In this document: positions 44,023-54,886 of the stretch, in pieces | Position numbering within the stretch: position 1 is the stretch's first letter | Layout: the number at the start of each line of letters is the position of its first letter | Source of the DNA: Colletotrichum lupini | Taxonomy: Eukaryota; Ascomycota; Sordariomycetes; Glomerellales; Glomerellaceae | Assembly: GCF_023278565.1 (NCBI RefSeq) | Contig: NC_064682.1 | Span: forward strand, 4,526,001 to 4,590,000 | Direction of reading: 5' to 3' | Length of the DNA stretch: 64,000 nucleotides | Translations under genes and position numbers: made by a program | Notes under the pieces: model-generated | Database searches by the model: none | What the model saw: only the letters and a program-made list of their open reading frames with translations | What the model was told of the DNA's origin: nothing

Positions 44023-47000
44023 AAAAAGGAAAATCCGGGGCCGGGCTAATTAAAAATTAATATTCTTAACTATGCCTTATAAAAGTTCGTAATTAGGAAT
44101 ATAAATACTTATAGCGGGATTTAAACTTACGACTCCTTACTTACGACTATAAGTTCAGTATTATATTACTTAACTAAATAGATTACTAGTAATTATTAAA
44201 AAAAAAAAAAGCCTAAGTAGTATAGAGCGCTGGATTTAGTATCTTATTATATCTAGGAATTTAAAAAACCTATATTAGTTAACTAGTACCCCCTTTTCTT
44301 AATATTAATAAAACTAACGAAGTTATATACTACTACTTCTAACCCTTTGCGATTATTATAATTATTATTAAAATTAATTAAATTATATATTAATTAATTC
44401 GCTATATTATAATTAATTAATTAGTAATAAGTCGTACGATCTTTAGCACATAGTAATTACTTCGGATTACCTCGTAGCTATAGACCTTAACTAACGCTAG
44501 CTTCGTATTATTAACCGACCTTAAGAATCGTAATAACCTCCTCGCCCTTTTAAAAGTAATTTAGAAAGGGAGGATTTTTATTAATAACGATTTAATATTA
44601 TAAAAGGGCATAAGGCTAAAGAAGTTATAGATCCGTTTAGAGGGGGTCTTTGCTTAAAAGATCTACGATAAAAATAATTAAAGTAAAGTCTTTTAGTTTT
44701 ATTATTACTATAACAAAATAAGTATTATTATTTATTTTAAAATAGTAGCTACGAGCTTAGTAACGACTTACTTAAGGTTAAAATACTAAGTAATAGATTT
44801 AAGCTCTAGCGAGTTACTATATTTATTAAAATCCTTAGAGTACGACTTTATATTAAAAAGATAGAAACTTATTTTTAGTATTATTACGAAGGGCTAAGTA
44901 ACGAGAATTAAGGAATTAGTAATTGGGTATATTATTAATAGTAATAGCCTATTTATAACTTTTTAGGATCCTTACTTCCGGGCCCTCTTTTATTAGTTAG
45001 ATTATAATATTACTAACGAACTCTTATTATTATACAGAAGTATAAGAAAGGAGCTAAGTAGGATCTTTATTAAAAAGAAAGATATAATTAGGGTAGAGAT
45101 TTAGAGGTTAATAACGAAAGTCTATTTATTATTCGATTTATAGACCTCGCTAATACGGAATATTATTATTACTGTCTTTACTTATTTTTTAAACTATACT
45201 AGGTAATAGATATAATACCTTATTACTTTACGATAATAGTATAGTGCTTATAATAGGGCTAATATTACCTAGATTATAAAGTCTATAATAGACGACTAAG
45301 AATTAGGTAATTAAGTTAGGGCAATTGTTTATAATAATACCTTAAATAATAATACTTACTTAGGTTATTTATATTTTATATTATTTTATACCTATACCCG
45401 GGAAGATGTTTTTAACTAGAGGATTAGGTACTACGGTTATATCCTTAACCTCGTTAGTAGGGCCTTTTTATTTAGTAATAATAAAGAGGTATTCGAGTAA
45501 GAATTAGATATATTAATTAATACTAAGTAATTTTAAGAAGATCTTAACCTTTAGTATATAAGGGGCCCTATTAGTAAGCTTCGGAACGTTATTAAATTCA
45601 TTTACTCATTACTTTAACGATATAAGGCCTTCTTTAAGGTTAGTAATAAGACCGACGAGAATAATATATTTATTCTTTTTAAGGAGTCGTTATAAGAGCT
45701 TATATTAATACTTAATAACGATATAAGGTAGAATTTGATATACTTTATAATATAGCGCTTTTTATAAAAGAGAAAGTAGATTTATACTTTTTTAATAACT
45801 AGTTAAGCTTATAGGGATCTAAAATAACGGATCCTTATTAAGGACGTTCTTAATAATAACGATTAATAGCTATTGGCCGAGCTAAAGGCGGTACTTAAGC
45901 TACTTTACCTCTAGATAATAAGATACTAGGGCTGGGGTAAAGGAGACGGTTATAGCCGTTTATAGAAAGTAATAGTAGGTCTTAAGTATTTTATTAACTA
46001 TCTCGAGGAGTAGAAGAGGTTATATAATAAACTTTTTAAGGAAGAGATAGATCTTACGGCTTTTTAAATCGTAGCGTTATAATCGTAGTTAATATAAATA
46101 ATACTACTTTATTAGCGGTTAGCTCGTTATTAATTTATATCCTAACCTCTTTTTTAACCTCTAACTTTAAGTAGTATCCCTTATTATATTTAGTTTAAGT
46201 ATATACTTAAGGAGCGGGCGGAGCTACTTCTTAGTAATAATTTTAACTCGCGAGAATACTTCTAACTATTAATTATTAATACTTAGTAAGTCCTTAATAA
46301 GTATTATATTAAGTTAGGTAACTCTCTACTCTATGCCGTAGTAATTATTTTTTACTTTAAGTAAGGATTAAGATAGCTAGAGAAGAGGTAAGATATGCCC
46401 GAGCAGAGCTATTAGCTATTTAATACGAAAAAGGGGTTCTACGATTATTAATAAAGATAATATATAAATAAGATAGTAAGTCCTCCTCTTTCTTATTATC
46501 TAAGTTCTCTTCCTTTACTACGATAGTTATAAGCTATTTTTATTACCCTTATAATTTTAAAAAGTATTATAGAAAACTTATAATACTAATAATAGTTAAT
46601 ATCTTAAATAATAAAAGTAGTAATTAACTACGCGCCTAAGCTTAATTAATATTACTTATAAATTATCCCTTAGCTAGTCCTTAACCTAATTTAATAGTAG
46701 ATTAACTATTAGCTAACCTATTTAACGTTAAGTAAGCTTACGCTTAATATCTTTATAATCCTTATAATAATAATAAACTACGAGAGGGTATTTAGCTTTG
46801 CAAAGTTAACTTTAACTTTATAGTAATTATTAATAAGATCCTTTATACTAGAGGAGGTCTAATATCTTAAGAACTAGCTTTGTAGTAGTACTATAGAAAT
46901 AGGAGGTTAATTTTTTAATTAGAAGAGCTAATCGAGGTTAAGTCTATAAGTTAGTACTATAAGGACTTTTGTAATAGCTTTATTTAATTCCTAATTAGGA

Positions 47001-47052
47001 AATTAGTCAAATCAATTAATTATTTATTAAATAAGTTAAATAATTAAATATG

Positions 47053-47092
47053 CCGCGAGAAATCAATTAAATAATTAAATATGAACCTTATA
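47053..47092 (-). repeat. Right terminal inverted repeat (putative) of the hAT relic
   Basis: Begins CCGCGAGAAATC and ends ACCTTATA on the plus strand, an inverted match to the left end. Target-site duplications could not be settled in such AT-rich flanks. Confidence 0.5.
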
Positions 47093-49037
47093 TTTGATTT
47101 GTTTGTTTGGGTATAAGCGCTGCTTTATTGCGTCTCCGAGGTGACACAGCAAAGAATACAACAAGCCCAATGCTCCAATATTTCCGTTACCATTCGCGTA
47201 GACGCGGGAATCATCCTCTTTTGATCCTCCACGCCGTTGTACATGTATTGCAATCGAGATGCTTTTTGGGGCGACCAAGTGAGCGAGTCGTAATGCAGTA
47301 TCGTACAATTGCTTGACTTCCTTCACTCGTTTTTCATCTATTGGCTATCCGTGGCCGCTGCTTCGCTTGATGTAATAGGCCGTCGAGGTCTGATTGCATG
47401 AGGTCGTTGTAAGTCGTGCGGGGAGTGCCGGTTCTTTGGCTCAATTGTGTCTAGGAAGATGACTCGACCATGAAACGATCGACACTATAGGGAGCGGCAC
47501 GGGAAGATCTGTCGATATTGCATTGTCAGTGCGGTTGCTCAAAGGCAGAAAATTGATATGTTTCATACCCGGTGGGATACTCTACTAGGCTCTGGCTTGA
47601 GCTGGCTTTAGAGTGTGACATATTCGTTAGACTATTTTCCTTGAGAGTTTCAAGGTTTGCGCTCGGTTCGGATCGACTCTGGGGTAGCGGTCGGCCAATT
47701 TTGGGGAGAAAAGTACAGGCCTCGGTTTGGTCACGATGCAATTGGCTTTGGTGGTTAGGTTGAAAATTATCCGCAGTTGGATTTCGCGATTACGCCTTCC
47801 TATCGCTTGCGAATTGAAGGACCAATGTTGCCCTCATTACCGTTATGACCTTCATCTTACCATCCCGCTCTTATAATAACACCATGATGAATTCGTGAGG
47901 CTCAATTGCAGGCTCAATTCCATCCCTAAAGACCAAGAAAGGATCGAAGGAGGTTGAATTAGCATCTTCTCGACATTGGCTCCGCTTCTGACATTGAGTA
48001 GACGATACACTCCGCCTGCGCAATGGACCAGTTGTTGCCATTATCCAATGGCAGGGCAAATTCGAAGGACCGGCGGCCGGCCTGCGACGGGGCAACCAGA
48101 GAGCCCTGGCCGATCTAATCTCAACTGAAGCTGGAACGCTGCAGGTCCAGACGAGTGTCGACATCCACCAAGTCGCGATGGCGTGCATTAATGGAGTCGC
48201 AATGTTGGACAGACGCGATCCTCATAGGGCTGATTGCCAGTTCTGGCAGTCGAACAGGCGCACTGACGGTGCCAGTGCTGGGATATATCGGACGCCTGGG
48301 TCGGCGCCCTGAGACGAAGCATGCTGATCTCGTTCGTGGCTGTTAGGGAAATACCACGTTTCGTTGGACCGTTATGAGCGAGACTAGGTTTATTATGAGT
48401 ATATCCCTAACAGGCCACACTGGCAGAAACATTGTTTCTGCCTGCCCGCCACTGTCAGAGAAGCAGAACGGCACCGGCCACAAGCAAATCAGAGGTCCAG
48501 TTCTTCTAAAGGGGGTATGCTGGCCTGCAGCAAGCTGCGCGCCAGAAATAGGGGAGGCATCCTCGTCCGTCACGCCCGCATTGTCCAATGATAGAAACTT
48601 GTTTCTTGCGCCAACGACGGTCGTGGTCATGATCCAATCACAGCCTCCAGCTGAGCCCACCCTTGTTATGCTGAGATGGTTCGCATTCTAAGTACTCCGC
48701 ATAGTTTGGGGGGCTGAGTCTGGAGGCAACAGCATGATCGAGGGGGAATTACCCTTCTTCGAGTGTCGCATCCCAAGACTCGATTCCATTCGCTTTTCTG
48801 TCTTCTTTCATCACTCTCGTTAATCATTTTCAGTGCCTTGTTCTCATCGCCATCATAACGACAAGTGACGGACGGGTTTCGAGAAGGGATTTCTTGAGCA
48901 AGGGCAGCCGGAGAACTGAATGTCAAGGCCAACCCAGTAAATCGGGTACAAGTGTCATTCCGGGCTCAGCTTTCACTGCAGACGCGTCAGCATTTCAGAA
49001 TCAGCGACTTCGAGCAGATAAAAGAGTATCAGTCACG
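47093..49037. other. Intergenic region, 1.9 kb
   Basis: Composition is normal again after about 47100. Overlapping open frames on both strands (47871-48188 minus, 48343-48660 minus, 48374-48691 plus) have no family features. The end includes the promoter of the C2H2 gene. Confidence 0.5.
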
Positions 49038-51491
49038 ATGAGCGACGAGCAGTCGTTCACGGTCGAGATCCCGATCCGACCTCGGGAGCCACGTCACCGG
49101 GATTCAACCTTTGCCTCGCATGCCAAAATCGAGGAAGTAGTTCACTCACCACCATTTGAACACCACTTTCGCCTGTCGCAACCTGTTCACCACCAGCAAA
49201 AATGTCCCGAGGGCCTGAAGATCATCTCAGGTGTCTATGGGAAGACATTTCGTGACCGGTCGCCGACCTCATCGACCATGAGCTCGACTCATGTCCCCGA
49301 CTCAGCGACGACCTGTTCAATGCCCATGTCCCCCACCTCATCGACCTTTACAAGGGCTACGACTCCTGATATTGATGGCCCTGAGCGCCTACCAACACCG
49401 TTTCTTGCGTCGCGGTCCGGTACGGGCGGACATCGTTACAGAGAATCATGCGACTCGGGATCGACGTTCGTGGACTCCATCATGGGCGAGAGGTTTCCGG
49501 CGTATCCGGAATCCATCGGCGCGGGTCACAAGGAGGATCCACTGCCGCGGATGGACATCATCGAGCCGGATGAAGACGAGCAAACTGACTTGCCTCACAC
49601 GGCGGGCACCCCAAGGTAATTCTTGATCCATGAGAGCGGTGCTATTCCACATGCGATGCTTATGCCAAGGATAGGCCGCCGTCGCCGGACGAAACGCCCG
49701 AGTCACCCCGCGAAGAGCGGGTGCCGCCCCGGCCCCTCAATGAGAGGATGAGCTTCGACTCCGGCTCCGATCGTCTCTCGCGTGCATGGGAACCCATCAC
49801 CCCAACACCCATTGACTTCTCTAATGAAGAAGCCGATGCAGTTCTCGACTATGTCTTGCAAGTCACTTACGGTGTGGAGCTGGAAGAGGTTACCATGCCA
49901 CCTGCCTTCCTCCGCCATTTCGTCTTCAGATTTATCCAAGACATTGGGAGATTCGCTTTCAATGGATTCCCCGCCGGAACACAACTAACCCACACTCAAT
50001 CCACGTCGTCTAATGGTTCTCTGCCTCTAGCTCGGAGATCAGGGTCAGGTCGAGGGTCCCAAAACGGCAAGCGCAAGAAGGGCGACACCGGCCGTGCAGA
50101 TGGGGATGATGATGGCGATGACTTGACGGATGACGATGGAGACTCAAGCGTGCCGTTCAAGAGGGCCAGACAAACACCACGAGAGGCAGAGGGAGATCTT
50201 CGACTGAGCTGTCCGTTTCGCAAGAGGAACCCGCATAGGTTCAACGTGAGAGAGCACCATTCGTGTGCAATGACTTACTTCCCCAAGTTTGCCGAGCTGA
50301 GGTGAGTCCCCGACACTTGGAAGCTCACGAGCTGTGCTCTAACGCTTGCTAGGCAACACATCGTCAAGCAACACAAGCGCAACGACCCTTCATCCTTCAT
50401 GTGCGACCGCTGCAACCGAGACTTCCCCAGCAAGAAGGATCTCAGGGATCACCAGCGTCTGCCAAAGGAGCAGATGTGTGACGTTTCCGACCACGATCCA
50501 GAGTCCGGCATCGACGGCCCTACAATGACGAAGCTTCTCAGTAGGAAGCGAGCCAGTGGCATGAGCACTGAGGTTCAATGGAAGGAGATCTGGAACCTGT
50601 TGTTCCCTGACGACGATGACTACAGGGTTCAACCTTTCGGTATGCCATATACTCCCGCCCAACACAGCTTTTCCAACCCCAAGGTACTAACGCCGACTAG
50701 ACTTCTGCCCCGTTATCGAGCATTTCGAGCTGCAGAACCAGTTCATGAACAGTCTGAAAGATGTTGAGGATAGCCTGCGAAACAAGGGCATGACTCCCCA
50801 AGCGCTGGAGACCATCGGGAACATCTATCGCAATCAGTTCATCCAGGTCATTGAACAGTGCATCGCCAACGCACAGAACATGCCCTATTCGAACCGAAGC
50901 AATCGAAAGAATGAGCCATCACCGTCCCGCCTCCTGGCCCCACGCCACTTGACTCGCACTGTGCCTCGTCCAGACTCGGGTGTAGACGTCGACGAGGGTT
51001 CGGAAGATAGCCAGTCTGTCGCCATCTTCCCTGGAGGCGGATTCGACGGGCAGGGTATGCTCGCCCACTCCGACAGTGTTCGAACAGTCAGAAGGGCGTC
51101 ATCAACCCCGGAAGAGTTCAGAGGCTCTGCTCCGCCAAGGACGCTGCAGCCCCTAATAGAACAGCTGCCCGCATCCGACTTTGGCCTCGGATGCTCTCCC
51201 CCACTGCAGAAGCAGTCACATTCGCAGCAGCAATTGTCTCAGCAGCCGCCAATGTTCGACCAACAGGCGGAACTCATGCCAATGGCAAATGGGATGACGC
51301 CGGAGATGGCCGCTCAACTCTGGGGCTACCATGATGGCACCATGGTGCCGACGTCAGGGCCATCACCCAGCAATATGAGCATGTATGCGCCAGTGATTGA
51401 CACCAATGGGCAGCCCCAATTCCTCGACTGGAACCCGGGACTGCAGGATCATAATGGGATGTACGACTTCTCGGGGTATGTGCCTCGATAG
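49038..51491 (+). CDS. C2H2-type zinc-finger-like nuclear protein
   Basis: Exons 49038..49615, 49675..50301, 50353..50639 and 50701..51491, 760 aa. Introns of 59, 51 and 61 nt have canonical ends and exact phases. The ATG at 49038 gives MSDEQSFTVEIPIRP. The N-terminal half is Ser/Pro/Thr-rich and disordered. Near 390 is the first finger-like unit (RLSCPFRKRNPHRFNV...HHSCAMTYFPKFAELRQHIVKQH), with the two-residue-plus spacing typical of fungal C2H2-like proteins. A second follows: FMCDRCNRDFPSKKDLRDHQR. An acidic-basic nuclear-localisation-like stretch (RGSQNGKRKKGD) precedes them. The C-terminal part is Gln/Ser-rich (SQQQLSQQPPMFDQQ), as in transcription activators. This matches a common fungal class of uncharacterised C2H2 proteins. 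DNA binding is inferred; no targets are suggested by context. Confidence 0.8.
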
Positions 51492-52273
51492 AGTGTGTGT
51501 TTGTAAGGAGGAAAAGCCTCGTTGTAAAATTAATGTATGAATGATGGATACGCTATAAGCGGCCATGCGCCGCCATGACTTCAGATGAGGACCGCTGCTG
51601 AGGCAATAGCTGGCTGTAACATCGGTGGCGGTACATAATCTTGAGGCCTCAGGTGGTTTACACCTGATTCAAAGAGTTATGTTTGAGATCAGCAACACGC
51701 TCAGGTCAAAATCACCAAGTAGATAATAATGTAGTAGACTTTTCGCTTTCATGATCATTGCGCATAGAGTGTGCGGCTACGCTCTAGCTCCAAGAGCGGA
51801 TATTGATCAGCTGAAGAGGGGCAGCTTCCCCATGGGTTGGTGGTCTCAACCGTCCCCAAACGTTCGTTGATTCAACCTATGCTCTCTATGTCAAACGAAA
51901 TCACAGCACTTGTGCTGGTGAGGACTATTCTTCAGGAAATCCACCGAGTACTCAAGCAGCACAAAACATTGTCTTTTGAATGGTAAAAGTAAGTTAGCGG
52001 GTGGTGCGTGAAGGTGTCTTACATAATCACGAGATGATCCAACCTGTCTCGGCCAAGCGACCCCGCGATTCACCTTGGAATTGCATAATGTCTGAAGTAG
52101 CCGTCCAACTACATCTCCCCGCTTCCAATTGTGTTGAAACTACATTGAAGTTTGTCAGTAAAGGCCTTCCTCAATACTGACAAGCCATCGATAACAACTC
52201 CTTGCCGCAAGGCGCACCTCCGGCCTGCTGGCTTACCCCTCTAACCGCGCCTCCAAAGTTTACGCCCATCGAT
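51492..52273. other. Intergenic, tandem orientation
   Basis: About 780 bases: 3' UTR of the C2H2 gene and promoter of the sugar transporter. No other feature seen. Confidence 0.6.
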
Positions 52274-54343
52274 ATGGCCTGGCTTAGTGCTTCATTACGC
52301 GCTGGCGAGTCGCGTCTCTATTTTCTCTGCATCTTTTTCGGCATTGGCGCATCTGTCTGGGGGTAAGTTCGTCCTCCACTCCACCTAGCCGACTAAATAT
52401 GGCGAGCCATCGAAGACACGACATGTCGTTGGGTTTTGATGAGAGAACCGGGGCCCTAAGCCATCTGGTGGTTCCAAGAGCTTAGCGGATCCTAATTACT
52501 CAATACAGATACAACATTGGCATACTGTCTTCAGTGATAGTCAGTTCAGGCTGGCGCGAAGCTCTACATCAGCCAACACGCGCTTTAATCGGAACCGTAG
52601 TCAGCATCTACTACACTGGAACCTTCATCAGCTATCTCTGCATTTCCCATCCGATTACTGACTGGCTTGGTCGTCGGTATGCCGCCTTGTCGGGAACAGC
52701 TTTCGTTTGCCTTGGCGCCATATTGCAAGCCACAAGTGGTGGCGATACAGCTCGCGGCACCATGCTCGCTGGAAGACTCATCAGTGGCGTTGGAGTTGCC
52801 GTCGTGTCTACTTCAGTGCCGTTATACCAAGCGTGAGACGTTCTAAGTTCATTTCAATGCGTAGGCGCTGATCGGGTTTCTAGTGAGATATCGCCAGCAC
52901 ACAAGCGCGGCCATTTTGTAACGTTGAACCACGTCGGCTTCATCGCTGGTATAGCGCTGGGTTTCTGGTAAATTGAGACAATGTTGCCTCCATCTGAGAA
53001 ACCTCTAACAATGACAGGGTTGGATATTTCATGAGATTTTGGTCCTCCGATGCAGGCCTTTTCTATGGCTGGAGACTGACTATCCTCTTGGAGATAATCC
53101 CCGCAATGATCTTTGGGCTTGGGTTGCCTTGGGTCCCCGAAACGTCAGTACTCCAATCCAAAGAAGACTGTTTGTACTAACACTGAAAAAGTCCCCGTTG
53201 GCTCGTCGAACATGGAAGGAAAGACCAGGCACGTTCGACCCTTCGCTGGCTCCGCGAGGGAAGTTTCGACGACGACGAAATTGAGCATGAATTCTCAGCC
53301 ATCATCAAAAGCGTCGACGAGTACCATCAATCCGGCAGCAACTGGCTTTCTTTATTCCGACAAAAGCCACTGTTTAATCGTCTCTGGCGAGCGACCCTAC
53401 TACAATTCATGGCCTCAAGTTGTGGTGCTACTGCTATTAAATACTTCCTCCCATGGCTATTGGAGCAACATGGCATATTCTCGCATACTGCGTTGCTAAT
53501 CAGCGCTACCGAATCAACGGTCAAGATAGGTTTCACGGTTCTCGAGATGTTTATCATTGATCGGTTTGGGCGGAGGAAATGCCTCGTTGCTGGTTGCATC
53601 ATCATGGCTTTCTCACTGCTGGTAGGTGAAAGGTTACGGGAACCCGTGTGCAAGGACTGCAATTGCTGACAAGCTTATCTCAGATCAATGGAGCCGTGCC
53701 TCTTCTAGACCCTCAGCGTAAAAGCCCAGCCACAGATATAATCTGCGTGGCCTTCATCTTTGTATATGTCATTGGCTTCTCTCTGGGATTTGGGCCAACG
53801 GCATGGGTATACAACACAGAGGTACCCCTCGATGATGCCCTCTTCCGTGCCTTGAGACAACCACTGATCTGGACATGACTATAGATCTTTCCCACCTCGG
53901 TACGAGCACGAGGCTTGAATTTCGCCTCCGCTGGTGCCTCTGTCGGTTCTTCTATCGTCACTATGGTGTGGTCTGCGGGCATCGGATATATGGGTAGTAA
54001 CATCTACTTCATATTCATGGTTGTGAACATTATCTGCATTCCGGTAGGAAAACCTCGGACTTATTACCTATGAAATCCCTAAACGCTAATCAGTGCTATA
54101 GGCCATATATGCGTTCTTTCCCGAAACCAAGGGTCGGGAGCTGGAGGACATGGACGCGCTCTTCGGTGCCATTGAAACAAGACGGAGTGATTTCGATAGT
54201 AGGTCGAAGCCCCCTGTCTTCCATCACACTGATTTCCTGACCAATTGATAGATCTCTCTGAACATCTCTTGCAAGATGATGCTCCTTTCCGCGATTCCGT
54301 AGAATCGACGACTGGTATAAACAGAGAGCAGGATCGTGATTAA
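52274..54343 (+). CDS. MFS sugar transporter (sugar porter family)
   Basis: Nine exons: 52274..52362, 52509..52832, 52884..52967, 53018..53143, 53192..53621, 53684..53821, 53885..54043, 54102..54198, 54252..54343, giving 512 aa. All introns are GT-AG (one acceptor is AAG) and the phases close. The ATG at 52274 gives MAWLSASLRAGESRLYF. Sugar-porter signatures: DWLGRRYA in loop 2-3, GRLISGVGVAVVS, PRWLVEHGRKDQA after helix 6, DRFGRRK in loop 8-9, and PETKGRELEDMD after helix 12. About twelve hydrophobic segments fit a plasma-membrane proton-sugar symporter. The substrate is not readable; it could be a monosaccharide or quinate-type compound. The gene is convergent with the secreted AA8-AA12 sugar dehydrogenase, so joint use of an external sugar is possible but unproven. 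Confidence 0.9.
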
Positions 54344-54886
54344 ACTCAGACAACGATCTTGTCCCCGGATGACGAGACACTGCCTATGGTCTTCCTTGTC
54401 ATGCGAGTTTTGCATCAAGAAACGTTGATCACGAGACATTCATTCTTGGTCCATGCTCACTCAATTTCAATCAAGATAAATAAAATGCATATCAACTAGC
54501 AGCACCAGCTGGAACCTATGTGGCACTGTCGCAATCGTATCTCTTGTTTCAAGTATGCTGATGGGCTACTCCGTTGAAGGCTATATAATTGGGTACATCG
54601 TATGCCAGATTAGGAATTCATCTTTTTATCCAGGCAGCCCCCTATGGAGATTCAGGCTAATTATGAGAACAGTGTATGATAACTTGGCGATGGTCATCTC
54701 ATTACTACGCCTCTTCGGCTGCGTGTGGTGGATGGTACGATGATCACAGCCTGAATTCACACAGTCTGTGGATAAATATGAAGCAAGGACATTTAGCTTG
54801 TCACAGATGGACTTCAGTTATGCGATTGGTTATCTTGAAGTTGGTCTGCACGGCTTTCCTTCTACAAGCAAAGACTTGTACCTGTC
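54344..54886. other. Convergent intergenic region
   Basis: 543 bases between the transporter stop (+) and the dehydrogenase stop (-); no gene features. Confidence 0.6.

Larger units (their letters stand above)
43975..47092 (+). mobile_element. RIP-mutated hAT-superfamily DNA transposon relic
   Basis: About 3.1 kb of AT-rich sequence without any open frame of 60 codons. CpA and TpG are nearly absent (none in 44461-44580) while CpG persists (seven in the same 120 bases), the signature of RIP acting on CpA. One plus-strand frame still reads as a hAT transposase interrupted by TAA/TAG: at 45711 LNNDIR*NLIYFII*R (the hAT 'DNDTRWNSTY' block), at 45855 NND**LLAELKAVLKLLYL, and at 46293 LNKYYIKLGNSLLYAVVIIF. 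These stay in the same frame from about 45183 to beyond 46290, so decay was by substitution, not indels. Imperfect terminal inverted repeats are at 43975-44022 and 47053-47092. The element cannot make protein and is probably heterochromatic. Confidence 0.85.

Noticed and set aside
43611..47092. LTR retrotransposon as an explanation for the AT-rich island
   Set aside because: The shared end sequences are better matched as inverted than as long direct repeats, and the readable frame is hAT transposase, not reverse transcriptase.
48022..48346. Possible small gene on the plus strand
   Set aside because: Short overlapping frames in all phases, no splice model giving a coherent protein, no recognisable motif.
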